A stretch of DNA of 64,000 nt from NCBI RefSeq assembly GCF_014192225.1, contig NZ_JACHXS010000003.1, forward strand, positions 186,001 through 250,000, given 5' to 3'. A program made the translations under genes and the position numbers. Below, piece by piece: positions 45,170 through 55,622 of the stretch (positions within the stretch are counted from its first letter, which is position 1; each line of letters starts with the position of its first letter). A model generated the notes under the pieces. The model was not told the origin of the DNA. It saw nothing but the letters and a program-made list of their open reading frames with translations, and searched no databases. Origin of the DNA: Pseudoduganella umbonata. Its GTDB lineage: Bacteria > Pseudomonadota > Gammaproteobacteria > Burkholderiales > Burkholderiaceae_D.

Positions 45170-46219
45170 ATGCCTTTCGAATCATCACGCATCCTCATCT
45201 GCCGCACCGACAACATCGGCGACGTCGTGCTGACCCTGCCGCTGGCCGGCTTCCTCAAGCAGCATATCCCGGGGGTCGAAGTCGACATCCTGTGCCGCGC
45301 CTACGCGGCGCCGGTGGCGCGCTGCTGCCGTTTCATCGACCGCGCGCTCGCGCTGGAAGAAGTGGACATCGACCGCCTGTTCGACGAGGAAGGCTACGAC
45401 ACCGTCATCTTCGCGTTTCCGCACCGGGCCCTGGCACGGGCGGCACGGCGCGCCGGCGTGCGGAACCGCGTCGGCAGCAGCCATCGCGTGCACCACTGGT
45501 GGACCTGCAACCGGCTGGCGCACTTCAGCCGCGCGCGCTCGCACCTGCACGAAGCCCAGCTCAACTTCGCGCTGCTGAAACCGCTCGGCATCGACTACCT
45601 GCCGCCCCTGGCGGAGATCGTGCCGCTGTACGGCCTGCAGGCGCCCAGCCCTGGGGAGATCGCCGAACCGTTCCGGGCGGCGCCGTTCAACCTGTTGCTG
45701 CATCCGAAGTCGAACGGCAATGGCCGCGAATGGCCGCTGGAACGCTATACCGAGCTGGCCGCCACGCTGGCCGCCGATCCGGGCATCGCGATCTGGATCA
45801 CCGGCAGCCGTGCCGAAGGCGAGCTGCTGGCGCGCGACGCGCAGGCGCTGCTGGCCAGTCCCAACGTGCGCAACCTGTGCGGCCGCTACGACCTGAACGG
45901 CCTGGTGGCGCTGATCGGCATCGCGGACGGGCTGATCGCCAGCGGCACCGGTCCGCTGCACGTCGCCGCCGCCCTGGGGCGTAACGCACTGGGCCTGTTC
46001 CCGCCGGTGCAGCCGATCGACATCGCCCGCTGGGGCGCGCTCGGCGCCAATGCCACGTCGCTGAGCGGCGCGCGGCAATGCGGCACCTGCACCGGCGCGC
46101 AGGCCTGTACCTGCATGGCGGGGATCAGCGCCGCGCAGGTGGCGGACGTGGTGCTCCAGTGGCGCGACCGTGCCGCGGCGGAGCACGCCGGCGACCGCCG
46201 CGCCGCGACGAGACCATGA
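45170..46219 (+). CDS. Glycosyltransferase family 9 (heptosyltransferase-like)
   Basis: A 349-residue cytosolic/peripheral GT-B enzyme. N-terminal ILICRTDNIGDVVLTLPLAGFLKQ is the acceptor-side signature of ADP-heptose:LPS heptosyltransferases; the donor half has HPKSNGNGREWPLERY and ASGTGPLHVAAALGRNALGLFPP. It probably adds heptose or a related sugar to LPS core. A CGTCTGAQACTC-like Cys cluster near the C-terminus (about 304-314) is a family trait of some members. Overlaps the next start by four bases. Confidence 0.85.
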   Translation: MPFESSRILICRTDNIGDVVLTLPLAGFLKQHIPGVEVDILCRAYAAPVARCCRFIDRALALEEVDIDRLFDEEGYDTVIFAFPHRALARAARRAGVRNRVGSSHRVHHWWTCNRLAHFSRARSHLHEAQLNFALLKPLGIDYLPPLAEIVPLYGLQAPSPGEIAEPFRAAPFNLLLHPKSNGNGREWPLERYTELAATLAADPGIAIWITGSRAEGELLARDAQALLASPNVRNLCGRYDLNGLVALIGIADGLIASGTGPLHVAAALGRNALGLFPPVQPIDIARWGALGANATSLSGARQCGTCTGAQACTCMAGISAAQVADVVLQWRDRAAAEHAGDRRAATRP

Positions 46220-47274
46220 CGCCGCGGCTGCTTATCACGCTGGACTCCATGCGCTTCGAGAACACCGGCCTGCATACCTTCGGCCGCAGCCTCGGGCAGG
46301 AACTCGTCAGGCAGGGCGCGGGCGCTTTCGACATGAGCGCCTACACGTATCCATCGCAGCAAGGCGCTCTCGGCGAGCAGGTGTCGCATGTCGGGCACCG
46401 CAGGTATCACCGCTGGTATTTCCCGCGCGGCGGCGATTTCGACGTGATCCACTTCGCGGACCAGTATTGCCGCTTCGGCCCCGATCGCGTGCGCGGCAGG
46501 ACGGTGATGACGGTGCACGACCTGAACCAGGTGCACGAGCAGCCGCCGGGCAGCCGGAAGCTCGCCAGGCACCTGCGCAGGATGGCGCGCAAGATCGCCG
46601 GCGTCGACCGGGTGGTGGCGATCTCGGAATTCGTCAAGGCCGACATCCTGCGCTTCTTCCCCGAGGCGCGCGACAAGATTTCCGTCGTCCACAATGGCGC
46701 CGACCGCAGCTTTGCCCCGGCCGGACACCAGCCGCGCTTCGTGCCGCCGGGCCGCTTCCTGTTCGCCGTCGGCATGGTGTGCCCGAAGAAGAACTTCCAC
46801 GTGCTGGTGCCGCTGCTGTGCGGCACGGACTACACGCTGGTCATCGCCGGCGTAATCAAGCACGAATACCGGCAAAAGATCCTCGACGAAGCGGCGCGCC
46901 TGGGCGTGGCCGGCCAGGTGGCGATCACCGGCCCGGTCAGCCAGCACGACAAGGACTGGTACTACGCGCACTGCGAAGCGTTCCTGTTCCCGTCGCTGGC
47001 CGAAGGCTTCGGCCTGCCGGCGCTGGAGGCGATGCACCACGGCCGTCCCGTATTCCTGTCGCGCCTGACCAGCCTGCCGGAAGTGGGCGGCGACGCGGCC
47101 TGCTACTTCGACCATTTCGACCCGGAGCACATGCGCGAGGTCTTCGCCGCCGGGCTGGCGCGCTTCGCCGCCGGCGATGGCGCGCAGCGTGCCCGCGCGC
47201 ACGCGATGGGGTTTACGTGGGAGAAGGCTGCGCTGGCCTATCTCCAGATATACCGCGACTGCCTGGCAGGGTGA
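46216..47274 (+). CDS. Glycosyltransferase family 4/1
   Basis: A 352-residue GT-B glycosyltransferase. RVVAISEFVKADILRFFPEARDKISVVHNGAD is the family hinge, and EAFLFPSLAEGFGLPALEAMHHGRPVFLS is the donor-binding EX7E motif. ATGA overlap with the GT9 gene shows translational coupling, so both probably build the same LPS or surface glycan. Exact sugar unknown. Confidence 0.87.
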   Translation: MTPRLLITLDSMRFENTGLHTFGRSLGQELVRQGAGAFDMSAYTYPSQQGALGEQVSHVGHRRYHRWYFPRGGDFDVIHFADQYCRFGPDRVRGRTVMTVHDLNQVHEQPPGSRKLARHLRRMARKIAGVDRVVAISEFVKADILRFFPEARDKISVVHNGADRSFAPAGHQPRFVPPGRFLFAVGMVCPKKNFHVLVPLLCGTDYTLVIAGVIKHEYRQKILDEAARLGVAGQVAITGPVSQHDKDWYYAHCEAFLFPSLAEGFGLPALEAMHHGRPVFLSRLTSLPEVGGDAACYFDHFDPEHMREVFAAGLARFAAGDGAQRARAHAMGFTWEKAALAYLQIYRDCLAG

Positions 47275-47444
47275 TCGAGGTTTTTCAGGCGCTCTTGGCA
47301 TTTCAAGCCTGCCGCAGCACGTTCTCTCATCAATTTGACTACACAGGATCAGTTGCGGTACTACAATTGACCGTTTCGTGAAAACGCCGCGCGTGCCGGC
47401 TGGCCGGCAGCACCGGGCAAGGCGATCAACTTCTTACCGACCAC

Positions 47445-48578
47445 ATGATCATTTCATCCGCGACCGATTTCCGGGCGGCGGCGCGCCGCAGGCTGCCGCC
47501 GTTCCTCTTCCACTACCTCGACGGCGGTGCCGGCGCCGAGCAGACCATGAGCGCCAACATCGCCGACCTGCAGCAGGTCAAGCTGCGCCAGCGCGTGCTG
47601 AAAGGATCGGAACAGCTCGACCTGTCGACGGAATGGTTCGGCACCCGCCACGAACTGCCGATCGCGCTGGCACCGGTGGGCCTGACCGGCATGTACGCGC
47701 GGCGCGGCGAAGTGCAGGCCGTGCGCGCCGCCTGCAAGCGCGGCATCCCGTTCATCCAGTCGACGGTGTCGGTGTGCCCGCTGGCGGAGGTGGCCGCCGC
47801 GGCGGACAAGCCGATCTGGTTCCAGCTGTACGTACTGAAGGACCGCAGCTTCATGCGCGACGTGCTGCAGCGCGCCAGGGCACTGGGCGCGTCGACGCTG
47901 GTGTTCACGGTCGACATGCCGGTGCCCGGCGCCCGCTACCGCGATGCGCACAGCGGCATGAGCGGCCCGAACGGACCGCTGCGGCGCATGCTGCAGGCGA
48001 TCGCCCATCCGCGCTGGGCATGGGACGTGGGCCTGTTCGGCCGGCCGCATGACCTGGGCAACATCTCGGCCTACCGCGGCGCCGCAACCGGCCTGGCCGA
48101 CTACATCGGCTGGCTGGGCGCGAACTTCGACCCGGCGATCGGCTGGCAGGACCTGCAGTGGATTCGCGACGAATGGCAGGGGCCGATGATCATCAAGGGC
48201 ATCCTGGAAGCGGACGACGCCCGCGACGCCGTCGCCTTCGGGGCGGACGGCATCGTCGTCTCGAACCACGGCGGGCGCCAGCTCGACGGCGCGCTGTCCA
48301 CCGCCAGCGCGCTGCCGGCGATCGCCGATGCGGTCAAGGGCAAGACCACGATCTTCGCCGACGGCGGCGCGCGCACCGGCACCGACGTGTTCCGGCTGCT
48401 GGCCCTGGGCGCCGACGGCGTGCTGCTGGGCCGCGCCTTCGTGTACGCGCTGGCCGCGCAGGGCGAGGCCGGCATCGCGAAGCTGCTGGCCATCATGGAA
48501 AAGGATATCCGGACCAACATGGTCCTCACCGGCGTGAAGTCGGTGCGCGAGATCGGCCCGCACCTGCTGGCACGCTGA
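47445..48578 (+). CDS. lldD: FMN-dependent L-lactate dehydrogenase
   Basis: A 377-residue alpha-hydroxy-acid oxidase-family enzyme that oxidises L-lactate to pyruvate and feeds electrons to the respiratory chain. Signatures: [33 protein letters not shown] region, [10 protein letters not shown], the catalytic His with [14 protein letters not shown], and [27 protein letters not shown]. Length and wording fit LldD rather than glycolate or mandelate oxidases. No lldP permease or lldR regulator beside it. Confidence 0.92.
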   Translation: MIISSATDFRAAARRRLPPFLFHYLDGGAGAEQTMSANIADLQQVKLRQRVLKGSEQLDLSTEWFGTRHELPIALAPVGLTGMYARRGEVQAVRAACKRGIPFIQSTVSVCPLAEVAAAADKPIWFQLYVLKDRSFMRDVLQRARALGASTLVFTVDMPVPGARYRDAHSGMSGPNGPLRRMLQAIAHPRWAWDVGLFGRPHDLGNISAYRGAATGLADYIGWLGANFDPAIGWQDLQWIRDEWQGPMIIKGILEADDARDAVAFGADGIVVSNHGGRQLDGALSTASALPAIADAVKGKTTIFADGGARTGTDVFRLLALGADGVLLGRAFVYALAAQGEAGIAKLLAIMEKDIRTNMVLTGVKSVREIGPHLLAR

Positions 48579-48878
48579 CCCGGCCGGGGCGCCCTGCCCC
48601 GGTACTGACACCGCATTACCGCGCGGGCGCCTGCCGCCCGCTTCTTCCCTCCCCCTCTCTACCCTGGCGCCCCGCGCGCTGCCCGCCCCGGCGCCGCGTC
48701 TTTTCGTTGGCTGCCTGCCACTGGCCGATTACCGGTCCATGTAGTGAAAATAAAACAACAGACATGACGGTTCACGCTGGATCGGGCAATCTCAGTAGTA
48801 TTATTACAAGAACCTTGCCCGACAGGTGGCGAAGCCCGCCTGCGCCTTGGCCCTTCCATTACAACGACAGGGAGACAT
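48579..48878. other. Intergenic region before the pullulanase gene
   Basis: Three hundred bases without a gene. A CCGGGGC-GCCCT-GCCCCGG hairpin (48584-48602) directly after the lactate-dehydrogenase stop may end its transcript. Farther on, CGGGCAA (48784) and TTGCCCG (48815) form an inverted repeat around an AT-rich stretch, a possible operator/promoter for pullulanase. Confidence 0.5.
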
Positions 48879-51800
48879 ATGGACATCGGAAGTAGTTTGA
48901 TTTCACGCTGGGCGGCAATCCTGCTGTGCGGCAGCGTCCTCGCCGCGTGCGGCGGAGAGAGCGACGACAGCGGGCAAAGCGCCGCCGCGCCGCTGCGCCT
49001 GGCCGCCGCGGCCAGGACCGCCAGCGCCGCGACGCCCGTTGCACCAGGGACCATCCGCATGCATTTCCACCGCATCCAGGGCGACGAAGCCCAGTGGGGC
49101 GTGTATTCGTGGGATGGCCCGCAGGTGCCCAGCCCGGCCTGGATCACCGGCCGCTTCATGTTCACCGGCAGCGACGGCTTCGGCGGCTACGTGGACATCC
49201 CGCTGGCGGCGGGGAAAACCGCCATCCACTTTCTCGTGACCGACGGGAGTGGCACCAAGAACTGCGCCGCCGACCAGCGGGCCGACCTGCGGCCCGATGT
49301 GATGACGGCCGGCCAGGAAGTGTGGATGCTGGAGGGCGACTGCACCGTCTATGCGGACCAGCCGGCGCTCAGCTACGGCAACCTGGCCAGCGCCAAGGCG
49401 CACTGGCTGTCCGCGACCACGCTGGCCTGGCCCGGCGCGCCGTCGAACGGCACGTACAAGCTGTTTTATGCAAGCAATGGCGGCATGGCTCCCACGCCCG
49501 ATCCCGCCACCGGCCTGGCCGGCGCCGAAGGCAGCCTGCCGCTGCAACCGGCCGCGCTGCCGGACGCGATCCGGCAGAAGTATCCGCACCTGGCCGGCGC
49601 CACCGGCCTGCGCCTGGCCGATGCCGACGCTGCCGGCATCGCCCGCCTCGCCAGCGCCCAGTTCGCCATTGCGCAGTACGGCGCCGACGGTACGCTGGTG
49701 CAGGTGACGTCGCTGCAGCAGGCCGGCATGCTCGACGACCTGTTCGCGGCCCGTGCCGCCGGTGCGCAACTGGGCCTGTCGTTCGACAGCCGGGGCGTGC
49801 CGACCTTCCGCGTGTGGGCGCCGACGGCGAAGGCCGTCCAGCTCGACGTCTATGCCGGCGCAAGCGCGGCAGGCGCGCGGCCGGTGGCCATGGTGCGCGA
49901 TGCCGCCAGCGGTGTCTGGTCGTACACGGCACCGGATGCCTCGTGGACCAACCGGGCCTACTACACCTATACGGTGCAGGTGCTGTCGCGCTGGGCCAAC
50001 AACACGCTGGTGACGAACACGGTGACCGATCCGTATTCGCTGAGCGTGTCCGCCAACAGCCGGCGCAGCTTCGTCGCCAACCTGGACAGCCCCCAGCTGA
50101 AGCCGGCGGGCTGGGACGAGCAGCGCATTCCCAAGCTGGCCGCGCCAACCGACATCGCGCTGTATGAACTGCACATCCGCGATTTCTCGGCGTCGGATGC
50201 CACGGTGCCGGCTACGCACCGCGGCAAGTACCTCGCCTTCACGGACGGCGAGTCGGCGCCGATGCGCCACCTGCGCTCGCTGCAGAAGGCCGGCTTGACC
50301 CACGTGCACCTGCTGCCCAGCTTTGATTTTTCCAGCGTCGACGAGACGGCCTGCGTGACGCCGTCGATTCCCGGCGCGGCGGCCGATGCCACGACCCAGC
50401 AGGCGGCGGTGGCCGCCACGCGCGACAGCGACTGCTTCAACTGGGGCTACGACCCGGTGCACTACAACACGCCGGAAGGCAGCTACGCCACCGATGCAAC
50501 CGACGGCGCGGTGCGCGTGCGCGAATTCCGCGCGATGGTGCAGGCGCTGCACGAAGCGGGACTGCGCGTGGCGCTGGACGTGGTGTACAACCACACCAGC
50601 CAGTCGCAGCAGGGGCCGCTGTCGATACTGGACCGCATCGTGCCCGCCTACTACTACCGGCTGGGCGCCGAGGGCAATATCCTGAACGACAGCTGCTGTG
50701 CCGACACGGCCCAGGAAAACGCCATGATGGCCAAGCTGATCACCGACTCGGTGGCGCTGTGGACGAAGCAGTACAAGATCGACAGCTTCCGCTTCGACAT
50801 CATGGGCTTCACGCCGCTCGACCTGATGAAGCGCCTGCAGACGGCGGCGAACGAAGCGGCGGGCCGCCCGATCTACCTGTATGGCGAGGCATGGAATTTC
50901 GGTGCGGTCGGCAACGACGCGCGGTTCGTGCAGGCGCGGCAGGCCAACATGTTCGGTACCGGCATCGGTTCGTTCAACGACCGCATCCGCGACACGGTGC
51001 GCGGCGGCGGCTGCTGCGACACCGGCAACGCGCTGGTCGACCAGCAGGGCTTCGCCAACGGCGTGTGGTTCGACCCGAACGGCCAGTCGACGCAAACGCG
51101 CGACGATGCGCTGCGCCTGGCGGACCTGGTGCGCGTGGCGCTGTCCGGCACGCTGCGCGACTACCGCTTCACGGACCGCTTCGGCAATGTGCGCAGCAAC
51201 GCCGAGATCGACTATTTCGGCCAGCAGGCCGGCTTTGCCGGCAGTCCGGCCGAGACCATCAACTATGTCGAGGCGCACGACAACCAGACCCTGTTCGATG
51301 TCAATGCGCTGAAACTGCCGCAAGGCACGAGCCTTGCCGACCGCGTGCGCGTACACGCGCTGGGCAATGCGATCAACATCCTGTCGCAGGGCGTGCCGTT
51401 CATCCACGCAGGCCAGGAAATCCTGCGTTCGAAGTCGCTGGACCGCGACAGCTACAACGCCGGCGACTGGTTCAACCGCCTCGACTACAGCTATGCCGCC
51501 AACAACTTCGGCGTCGGCCTGCCGCTGGCGGAAAAGAACGAGCAAAGCTGGCCGGTCATGGCGCCGGTGCTGGCCAATCCACTCATCGCTCCGGACACGC
51601 GGGCCATCCTGGCGGCGAAAACGGGCTTCGAGGAACTGCTGGCGATCCGCCAGGACAGCACGCTGTTCCGCCTGCGTACGGCGCAGGATGTGATCGAGCG
51701 CCTGAAGTTCCACAACACCGGCCCCGGTCAGGTGCCGGGCGTGGTGGCGATGAGCATTTCAGGCGCCGAGCCGTCTCCCTATCCAGGTGCGAAGTACAAG

Positions 51801-52004
51801 CGGGTGGTCGTGCTGTTCAATGTCGACAAGGCGGCCCGCACCGTCGCCATCCCGGAACTGCGCATCCGCAAGCTGAAGCTGCACGATGTGCAGCGCTTCG
51901 GCAGCGACCCGGTGGTACGCGCGGCGGCCTATGATGCGGCGAGGGGCAGCTTCACGATTCCGGCGCGCACGACGGCGGTATTCGTGCAGCACGCCAGCGA
52001 CTGA
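48879..52004 (+). CDS. pulA: Lipoprotein type I pullulanase (GH13)
   Basis: A 1041-residue lipoprotein. The lipobox LAAC gives lipidation at Cys24 after a short signal sequence. A pullulanase-associated CBM41 domain (about 58-155: IRMHFHRIQGDEAQWGVYSWDGP) and a CBM48-like domain (FRVWAPTAKAVQLDVY) precede the GH13 barrel with LYELHIRDFS, LDVVYNHT, nucleophile Asp in IDSFRFDIMGF, acid Glu in YLYGEAWNF and Asp in YVEAHDNQTL. It cleaves alpha-1,6 links in pullulan, starch or glycogen at the cell surface. AGGGAGA precedes the ATG. Confidence 0.94.
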   Translation: MDIGSSLISRWAAILLCGSVLAACGGESDDSGQSAAAPLRLAAAARTASAATPVAPGTIRMHFHRIQGDEAQWGVYSWDGPQVPSPAWITGRFMFTGSDGFGGYVDIPLAAGKTAIHFLVTDGSGTKNCAADQRADLRPDVMTAGQEVWMLEGDCTVYADQPALSYGNLASAKAHWLSATTLAWPGAPSNGTYKLFYASNGGMAPTPDPATGLAGAEGSLPLQPAALPDAIRQKYPHLAGATGLRLADADAAGIARLASAQFAIAQYGADGTLVQVTSLQQAGMLDDLFAARAAGAQLGLSFDSRGVPTFRVWAPTAKAVQLDVYAGASAAGARPVAMVRDAASGVWSYTAPDASWTNRAYYTYTVQVLSRWANNTLVTNTVTDPYSLSVSANSRRSFVANLDSPQLKPAGWDEQRIPKLAAPTDIALYELHIRDFSASDATVPATHRGKYLAFTDGESAPMRHLRSLQKAGLTHVHLLPSFDFSSVDETACVTPSIPGAAADATTQQAAVAATRDSDCFNWGYDPVHYNTPEGSYATDATDGAVRVREFRAMVQALHEAGLRVALDVVYNHTSQSQQGPLSILDRIVPAYYYRLGAEGNILNDSCCADTAQENAMMAKLITDSVALWTKQYKIDSFRFDIMGFTPLDLMKRLQTAANEAAGRPIYLYGEAWNFGAVGNDARFVQARQANMFGTGIGSFNDRIRDTVRGGGCCDTGNALVDQQGFANGVWFDPNGQSTQTRDDALRLADLVRVALSGTLRDYRFTDRFGNVRSNAEIDYFGQQAGFAGSPAETINYVEAHDNQTLFDVNALKLPQGTSLADRVRVHALGNAINILSQGVPFIHAGQEILRSKSLDRDSYNAGDWFNRLDYSYAANNFGVGLPLAEKNEQSWPVMAPVLANPLIAPDTRAILAAKTGFEELLAIRQDSTLFRLRTAQDVIERLKFHNTGPGQVPGVVAMSISGAEPSPYPGAKYKRVVVLFNVDKAARTVAIPELRIRKLKLHDVQRFGSDPVVRAAAYDAARGSFTIPARTTAVFVQHASD

Positions 52005-52013
52005 GGCACGACC

Positions 52014-52047
52014 GGCTTCAGGGGCGCTGGCCGGCGCCCCTGAAGCC
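52014..52047. terminator. Strong hairpin between pullulanase and a convergent small gene
   Basis: A perfect 14-bp stem (GGCTTCAGGGGCGC with its complement) around TGGCCG starts ten bases after the pullulanase stop. No T-tract. It could serve both convergent genes. Confidence 0.65.
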
Positions 52048-52117
52048 CCCCCTTCGTCGGGCGCCAGGGCGCAATGCCTGGCGCGGCCGGCCGATGCGGC
52101 GCGCCGGCCTCCCCGGC

Positions 52118-52345
52118 TCAGTCCAGCCGCTTGAGCCGCTGGCCGTGGATGCCCCAGCGGCAATCGGTACCATCGACATTGCCGAACAATGCCCAGCCGG
52201 TGCCGATCTTCGCCACCGTGACCTTGCTGCCGAGTTCAGCACTCAGCTTCTCGGCCCAGACACCGGCGGCCCCCTGGCCCTTGAACAGTTCCTTGCCCTC
52301 GTAGATGACGGTGGCATCGAATACGGGCATGGCGAATACGGTCAT
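52118..52345 (-). CDS. Small conserved-looking protein, unknown function
   Basis: A 75-residue protein without signal peptide, with GAGGAA correctly placed before its ATG. The sequence (MPVFDATVIYEGKELFKGQGAA near the start, GWALFGNVDGTDCRWGIHG near the end) looks like a compact beta-rich fold. I do not recognise a family. Convergent with pullulanase. Confidence 0.6.
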   Translation of the reverse strand: MTVFAMPVFDATVIYEGKELFKGQGAAGVWAEKLSAELGSKVTVAKIGTGWALFGNVDGTDCRWGIHGQRLKRLD

Positions 52346-52462
52346 TGCTTCCTCTGGAATGTGCTGGAACGGAGCGCCATCCTACCACTCCCGCCTGCGC
52401 CGCTCGGCGCCACGCATCGGCCGCACGAAGCCGCCTCCCCGTTTTCTACTCCGCCACGCCAG

Positions 52463-52526
52463 ATGTAGTCAAACTACATGTAGTAAATTTACCCTAAAAG
52501 ACACATCTGGATGGAGCAAACTACAT
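52463..52526. promoter_or_regulatory. Four ATGTAGT/ACTACAT half-sites upstream of ppc
   Basis: ATGTAGT-CAA-ACTACAT (52463-52479) is a perfect 7-bp inverted repeat; another ATGTAGT overlaps it at 52478-52484 and an ACTACAT is at 52520-52526. The last lies six bases before the -35 of the candidate ppc promoter, a typical activator position. Confidence 0.6.
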
Positions 52527-52531
52527 TTTTA

Positions 52532-52560
52532 TTGACATGGCAATCACGATTGAAGAATAT
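52532..52560 (+). promoter_or_regulatory. Candidate sigma-70 promoter of ppc
   Basis: TTGACA (52532-52537) and GAATAT (52555-52560), 17 bp apart, about 130 bp before the ppc start. The rest of the 354-bp gap (52346-52699) holds no gene. Confidence 0.5.
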
Positions 52561-52699
52561 TCGGTTGAACGGCCGTTCAATGTCCCGATGACATGCGTTG
52601 CCAGCTTGCGCCGAATTTTCTCAATGCGGCTGACGGCGATGGCTTCGGCACATCCCCGCGGCCGCCGACAACAATCAACCAATCGACCACTCGACCGAC

Positions 52700-55534
52700 A
52701 TGCAAAACAGCGCTCTCCACGACCTCGGCAACCAGGCCTTGCCTATCTCTTCCCCCGTACCGGACCAGGACAAGGATGCGCCCCTGAAGGAGGACATCCG
52801 CCTGCTGGGCCGGCTGCTGGGCAACGTGATCCGCGAACAGGAAGGCGACGCGGTGTTCGACGTCGTCGAAGCGATCCGCCAGAGTGCCGTGCGCTTCCGC
52901 CGGGAAGACGACCGCAGCGCGGGCGCGGAACTGTCGGCCCTGCTCGCCAACCTGGCGCCCGAGCAGACCAATGCCGTGGTGCGGGCGTTCTCCTACTTCT
53001 CGCACCTGGCGAACATCGCCGAGGACCGGCACCACATCCGCCGCCGCCGCGCCCACCTGCTGGGCGGTTCGGCGCCGCAGCCGTCGTCGGTGGCGTTCGC
53101 GGTAACGCGGCTGAAGGATGCCGGTGTCGGCCGGGAGGCGATCGCATCCTTCCTGCGCGATGCCCTGATCTCGCCCGTGCTGACGGCGCACCCCACGGAA
53201 GCGCAGCGCAAGAGCATCCTCGATGCCGGCCATGCGATCGCGCGCCTGCTCGCCGAACGCGACCAGCCGCTGACGCCGCGCGAGCGCGAACGCAACGTGC
53301 AGCTGCTGCAGGCACGCATCGCCACGCTGTGGCAGACCCGCATGCTGCGCTATGAAAAGCTGACGGTCGCCGATGAAATCGACAATGCGCTGTCCTACTA
53401 CCGCACTACCTTCCTGCGCGAGTTGCCGGCGCTGTACGACGACGTCGAGCGGGAGATCGCCCACGGCTACGGCGGCGGCGCGCTGGACCTCGGCGATGCC
53501 GACTACCTGCAGATGGGCAGCTGGATCGGCGGCGACCGCGACGGCAACCCGAACGTCAACGCGGAGACGATGCGGCACGCGCTGCTGCGCCAGTCCGGCA
53601 CCATCCTGGAGTTCTATCTCGACGAGGTGCACGCGCTGGGCGCCGAGCTGTCCACCTCGACCCTGCTGGTGCCGGCCAGCGAGGCACTGCTCGCGCTGAC
53701 GCGCCGCTCGCCGGACGATTCGCCGCACCGCAACGACGAACCGTACCGCCGCGCGCTGATCGGCATCCATGCGCGGCTCGCCGCCACGGCGCGCGCGCTG
53801 GGTGTCGCGGGGATCGTGCGCAAGGAAACGGGCCAGTGCCCGCCCTATCGCGATGCCGGCGAACTGCACGGGGAGCTGTCGGTCCTGGCGGCCTCGCTGG
53901 CGGCCAACAACGGCGCCATCCTTGCCGAACCGCGGCTGAACGGCCTGCTGCGCGCGGTGCGGATCTTCGGTTTCCACCTGGCCTCGCTCGACATGCGCCA
54001 GGGCTCGGACGTCCACGAGGCGGTGCTGGCCGAACTGTTCGCCCGCGGCGGCGTGGAGCCCGACTACGCGGCGCTCGACGAGGATGCCAAGGTGGCACTG
54101 CTGCTGGGCGAGCTGGCCCGGCCGCGGCTGCTGTTCTCGCCGTTCCTCGACTACACCGCGACGACCGGCGCCGAGCTGGAAGTGTTCCGTACCGCGCGCG
54201 AGCTGCAGCAGCGCTTCGGCGCGCGGGCGATCCGCCATTACATCATCTCGCACACCGAGACCGTGTCCGACCTGCTCGAGGTGCTGGTGCTGCAAAAGGA
54301 GACCGGCCTGCTGCATCCGGAGGACATGCGCGGCACGGTGATGGTGGTGCCGCTGTTTGAAACCATTCCCGACCTGCAGCGCGCGGCCGGCATCATGGCC
54401 CGCTGGATGGCGCTGCCCCCGGTCGCCCAGGTCATCGCGCACCAGGGCAGCACGCAGGAAGTCATGCTGGGCTATTCGGATTCGAACAAGGACGGCGGCT
54501 TCCTCACGTCGAACTGGGAGCTGTACCAGGCCGAGCTGAAACTGGTGGACGTGTTTGCCGCCGCCGGCGTGCGGCTGCGCCTGTTCCATGGCCGCGGCGG
54601 CACCGTCGGCCGTGGCGGCGGCCCCAGCTACGATGCCATCCTGGCCCAGCCGCCGGGTACCGTGAACGGCCAGATCCGGCTGACGGAACAGGGCGAGATC
54701 ATCGCATCGAAGTTCTCCAATGCCGAGATCGGACGCCGCAACCTCGAACTGCTGGTGGCGGCCACCCTCGAGGCGGGCCTGCTGCCGGCGGGCGCCGCGC
54801 GGCAGGCGTCGCCGCTTGCCGTGTTCGAAGGCGTGATGGCCGAACTGTCGCAACGCGCTTATGCAGCCTACCGCGGGCTGGTCTATGAAACGCCCGGCTT
54901 CACCGACTATTTCTTCACATCGACGCCGATTGCCGAGATTGCGGAACTGAACCTTGGCTCGCGCCCTGCATCGCGCAAGTCAACGCGGCGCATCGAGGAC
55001 CTGCGCGCCATTCCATGGGGCTTCTCGTGGGGCCAGTGCCGCGTGCTGCTGCCCGGCTGGTACGGCTTCGGCAGCGCCATCTCCCAATGGCTCGGCGAAG
55101 GCGACGCCGGCGAGCGCCTGGCGACGCTGCGCTACATGGCCCGGGACTGGCCGTTCTTCGCCACGCTGCTGTCCAACATGGACATGGTGCTGGCCAAGAC
55201 CGACCTGGCGATCGCCTCCCGCTACGCCGCCCTGGTGCCCGACGAAGCGCTGCGCCAGCGCATCTTCGGGCGCATCGCGGCCGAACATGCGGCCACCGTG
55301 GACTGCCTGCAGCGCATCACCGGCAACGGCGAGCGGCTGGTGCACAACCCGACGCTGGCACGCTCGATCAGGAACCGCTTCCCCTACCTCGACCCGCTGA
55401 ACCACCTGCAGGTGGAGCTGATCGGCCGCCACCGCGCCCGGCCGGCGGCGCCGGAGGACCGGCACAACCGCGTGCACCGGGGCATCCACCTGTCGATCAA
55501 CGGCGTGGCGGCGGGACTGCGCAACACGGGCTGA
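52700..55534 (+). CDS. ppc: Phosphoenolpyruvate carboxylase
   Basis: A 944-residue enzyme that carboxylates PEP to oxaloacetate to refill the TCA cycle. Active-site signatures are intact: [12 protein letters not shown] with the catalytic His, [34 protein letters not shown], and a C-terminal NG-type end. Size is as expected for bacterial PEPC (880-960). The start at 52700 has no strong ribosome site but agrees with the family N-terminus ([16 protein letters not shown]). Stands alone. Confidence 0.97.
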   Translation: MQNSALHDLGNQALPISSPVPDQDKDAPLKEDIRLLGRLLGNVIREQEGDAVFDVVEAIRQSAVRFRREDDRSAGAELSALLANLAPEQTNAVVRAFSYFSHLANIAEDRHHIRRRRAHLLGGSAPQPSSVAFAVTRLKDAGVGREAIASFLRDALISPVLTAHPTEAQRKSILDAGHAIARLLAERDQPLTPRERERNVQLLQARIATLWQTRMLRYEKLTVADEIDNALSYYRTTFLRELPALYDDVEREIAHGYGGGALDLGDADYLQMGSWIGGDRDGNPNVNAETMRHALLRQSGTILEFYLDEVHALGAELSTSTLLVPASEALLALTRRSPDDSPHRNDEPYRRALIGIHARLAATARALGVAGIVRKETGQCPPYRDAGELHGELSVLAASLAANNGAILAEPRLNGLLRAVRIFGFHLASLDMRQGSDVHEAVLAELFARGGVEPDYAALDEDAKVALLLGELARPRLLFSPFLDYTATTGAELEVFRTARELQQRFGARAIRHYIISHTETVSDLLEVLVLQKETGLLHPEDMRGTVMVVPLFETIPDLQRAAGIMARWMALPPVAQVIAHQGSTQEVMLGYSDSNKDGGFLTSNWELYQAELKLVDVFAAAGVRLRLFHGRGGTVGRGGGPSYDAILAQPPGTVNGQIRLTEQGEIIASKFSNAEIGRRNLELLVAATLEAGLLPAGAARQASPLAVFEGVMAELSQRAYAAYRGLVYETPGFTDYFFTSTPIAEIAELNLGSRPASRKSTRRIEDLRAIPWGFSWGQCRVLLPGWYGFGSAISQWLGEGDAGERLATLRYMARDWPFFATLLSNMDMVLAKTDLAIASRYAALVPDEALRQRIFGRIAAEHAATVDCLQRITGNGERLVHNPTLARSIRNRFPYLDPLNHLQVELIGRHRARPAAPEDRHNRVHRGIHLSINGVAAGLRNTG

Positions 55535-55622
55535 CGCCAGCCTCCGGACAGCGTGCAACGGTGGCTGGTCAAGCCGGCAACCGTGTCCTATAGTGGATGA
55601 GCGCTTTTACCGGAGCCTCGCC

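Noticed and set aside
48903..51713. Long minus-strand frame inside pullulanase
   Set aside because: Shadow of the GH13 gene, with no domain and no start signal.
52577..54853. Long minus-strand frame inside ppc
   Set aside because: Shadow of PEP carboxylase; no recognisable domain.
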